Of a stretch of 64,000 bases of DNA, positions 63,339 to 64,000 are shown piece by piece. Each line of letters begins with the position of its first letter. Within the stretch, counting starts at the first letter, position 1. The translations under genes and the position numbers were made by a program. The stretch is from Paracoccaceae bacterium (GTDB lineage: Bacteria; Pseudomonadota; Alphaproteobacteria; Rhodobacterales; Rhodobacteraceae), in the NCBI GenBank assembly GCA_016938875.1, contig JAFGTV010000053.1, positions 124,001 through 188,000 on the forward strand, in the 5' to 3' direction. Under the pieces are notes generated by a model. The model saw only the letters and a program-made list of their open reading frames with translations. It was not told the origin of the DNA and did no database searches.

Positions 63339-64000
63339 ATGGAACACGACATGGACATGGACAGCGCGCTGGCGCTGCTGGATTGGCAGATCGAGATGGG
63401 CGCGACCGAGGCGATCGGGGACACGCCCGTGAATTGGTACGAGGTCGAGGCGGCGAAACCGCCCGTGCCGCCCCGTGCCGTGGCCGCCCCCCCGCCCATG
63501 CCCGCCACGCCCATGCCCGCCTCGACGCCTCCCGCCGAGGTCGATGCGGTCGCGCAGGCCCGTGCCGCAGCCGCGGCGGCCCAGGATCTGGCCGGGCTGC
63601 GCGCCGCAATGGCCGATTTCGATCTGTGCGAGATCAAGCGCGGCGCCAAGAACCTGGTCTTTGCCGATGGCACCCCCGCCGCCCGCGTCATGGTGATCGG
63701 CGAGGCGCCGGGCCGCGACGAGGATTTGCAGGGCAAACCCTTTGTCGGCAGGGCGGGGCAGTTCTTGGACCGGATGTTCGCCGCCATCGGCATGGCCCGC
63801 GACAGCGCGGATGCGCAAACCGCGCTTTACATCACCAATGTGCTGCCCTGGCGTCCGCCGCAAAACCGCGATCCCCAGCCTGACGAGGTGGCGATGATGC
63901 TGCCGTTTCTGGAACGCCATGTGGCGTTGGCCGCCCCCGAGGTGCTGGTGCTGATGGGCAACCATTCATGTGGCGCGCTGCTGGGGCGCAAGGGGATCAC
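63339..64000 (+). CDS. Uracil-DNA glycosylase, family 4 type (cut by window end)
   Basis: The frame is open from ATG 63339 to the last base, about 220 residues seen. After an N-terminal acidic start and a Pro/Ala-rich linker (about 35-75), the catalytic part has DLCEIKRGAKNLVFADGTP, motif A GEAPGRDEDLQGKPFVGRAGQFLDRMF near 127-153, YITNVLPWRPPQNRDP and VLVLMGNHSCGALL. Motif A and the Cys residues resemble the thermostable [4Fe-4S] family 4 enzymes; the C-terminal His motif is outside. Removes uracil from DNA. Confidence 0.9.
   Translation, partial: MEHDMDMDSALALLDWQIEMGATEAIGDTPVNWYEVEAAKPPVPPRAVAAPPPMPATPMPASTPPAEVDAVAQARAAAAAAQDLAGLRAAMADFDLCEIKRGAKNLVFADGTPAARVMVIGEAPGRDEDLQGKPFVGRAGQFLDRMFAAIGMARDSADAQTALYITNVLPWRPPQNRDPQPDEVAMMLPFLERHVALAAPEVLVLMGNHSCGALLGRKGI

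Overview
The window is high-GC DNA with tightly packed genes from an alphaproteobacterium, most likely Rhodobacterales (Rhodobacteraceae/Paracoccaceae). The evidence is a CcrM-type GANTC methyltransferase, an orphan OmpR-type regulator of a kind conserved in this order, DUF721, DUF2125, DUF3576, DUF4170 and DUF5665 proteins, the leuS-lptE-holA and lpxK-kdtA-DUF4170 arrangements, a Rhodobacter-type porin, and a serC-serA operon preceded by what looks like the alphaproteobacterial serC leader RNA. About 66 protein genes are supported; only the first (rnhB) and last (uracil-DNA glycosylase) are cut by the window edges. I saw no tRNA, rRNA, CRISPR array, insertion sequence, integrase or prophage gene. 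This is core chromosome, and most of the interest lies in variant enzymes and regulatory DNA.

Layout. 1-7.3 kb: rnhB end, ccrM with a GANTC cluster, an NAD(P)-binding protein, alkB, mutY, DUF721/DciA, a DsbA-like thiol oxidoreductase and a CaiB/BaiF CoA-transferase. 7.2-13.5 kb (minus): envelope and maturation genes lpxK, kdtA-like, DUF4170, cysQ-like, pmbA, DUF2125. 13.6-17.2 kb: SDR and enoyl-CoA hydratase pair, small HNH protein, flavoprotein, GST. 17.2-21.9 kb (minus): leuS-lptE-holA and a DUF3576 lipoprotein. 22.1-28.1 kb: porin, TPR-sulfotransferase, PLP homeostasis protein, L,D-transpeptidase-like protein, a 60-residue orphan and ribA. 28.2-31.6 kb (plus): response regulator, xthA, thioredoxin-TPR protein, LON-domain protein, Trm112-like protein. 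31.6-41.1 kb: UbiH-type hydroxylase, amidase, aminotransferase, ftsK, lolA, SLT lipoprotein, AEC transporter, hspQ. 41.1-49.3 kb: gamma-glutamyltransferase, an anti-sigma/STAS pair, thiolase, fRMsr, LysE exporter, RluA, aldehyde dehydrogenase, 1-Cys peroxiredoxin. 49.3-53.6 kb (minus): pnp, rpsO, DUF5665, RTX-repeat protein. 53.7-59.9 kb: haloacetate dehalogenase-like hydrolase, DUF1643, metallophosphatase, serA, serC and divergent serB. 60-64 kb: plsY, a dihydroorotase-like protein lacking catalytic residues, a small membrane protein and pyrB in one operon, then the start of a family-4-like uracil-DNA glycosylase.

Functional groups. Several genes serve the envelope (lpxK, kdtA, lptE, lolA, porin, L,D-transpeptidase, plsY). 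Others serve DNA replication, repair and modification (rnhB, ccrM, mutY, DciA, holA, xthA, ftsK, UDG). serA, serB and serC together encode the whole phosphorylated serine pathway. Redox protection is served by the DsbA-like protein, thioredoxin-TPR protein, fRMsr, peroxiredoxin and GST. Most notable are the dehalogenase with a nearly complete fluoroacetate-dehalogenase active site, the pseudo-dihydroorotase beside pyrB, the GANTC triplet before ccrM, the serC leader, and two large inverted repeats next to the partner-switching module.
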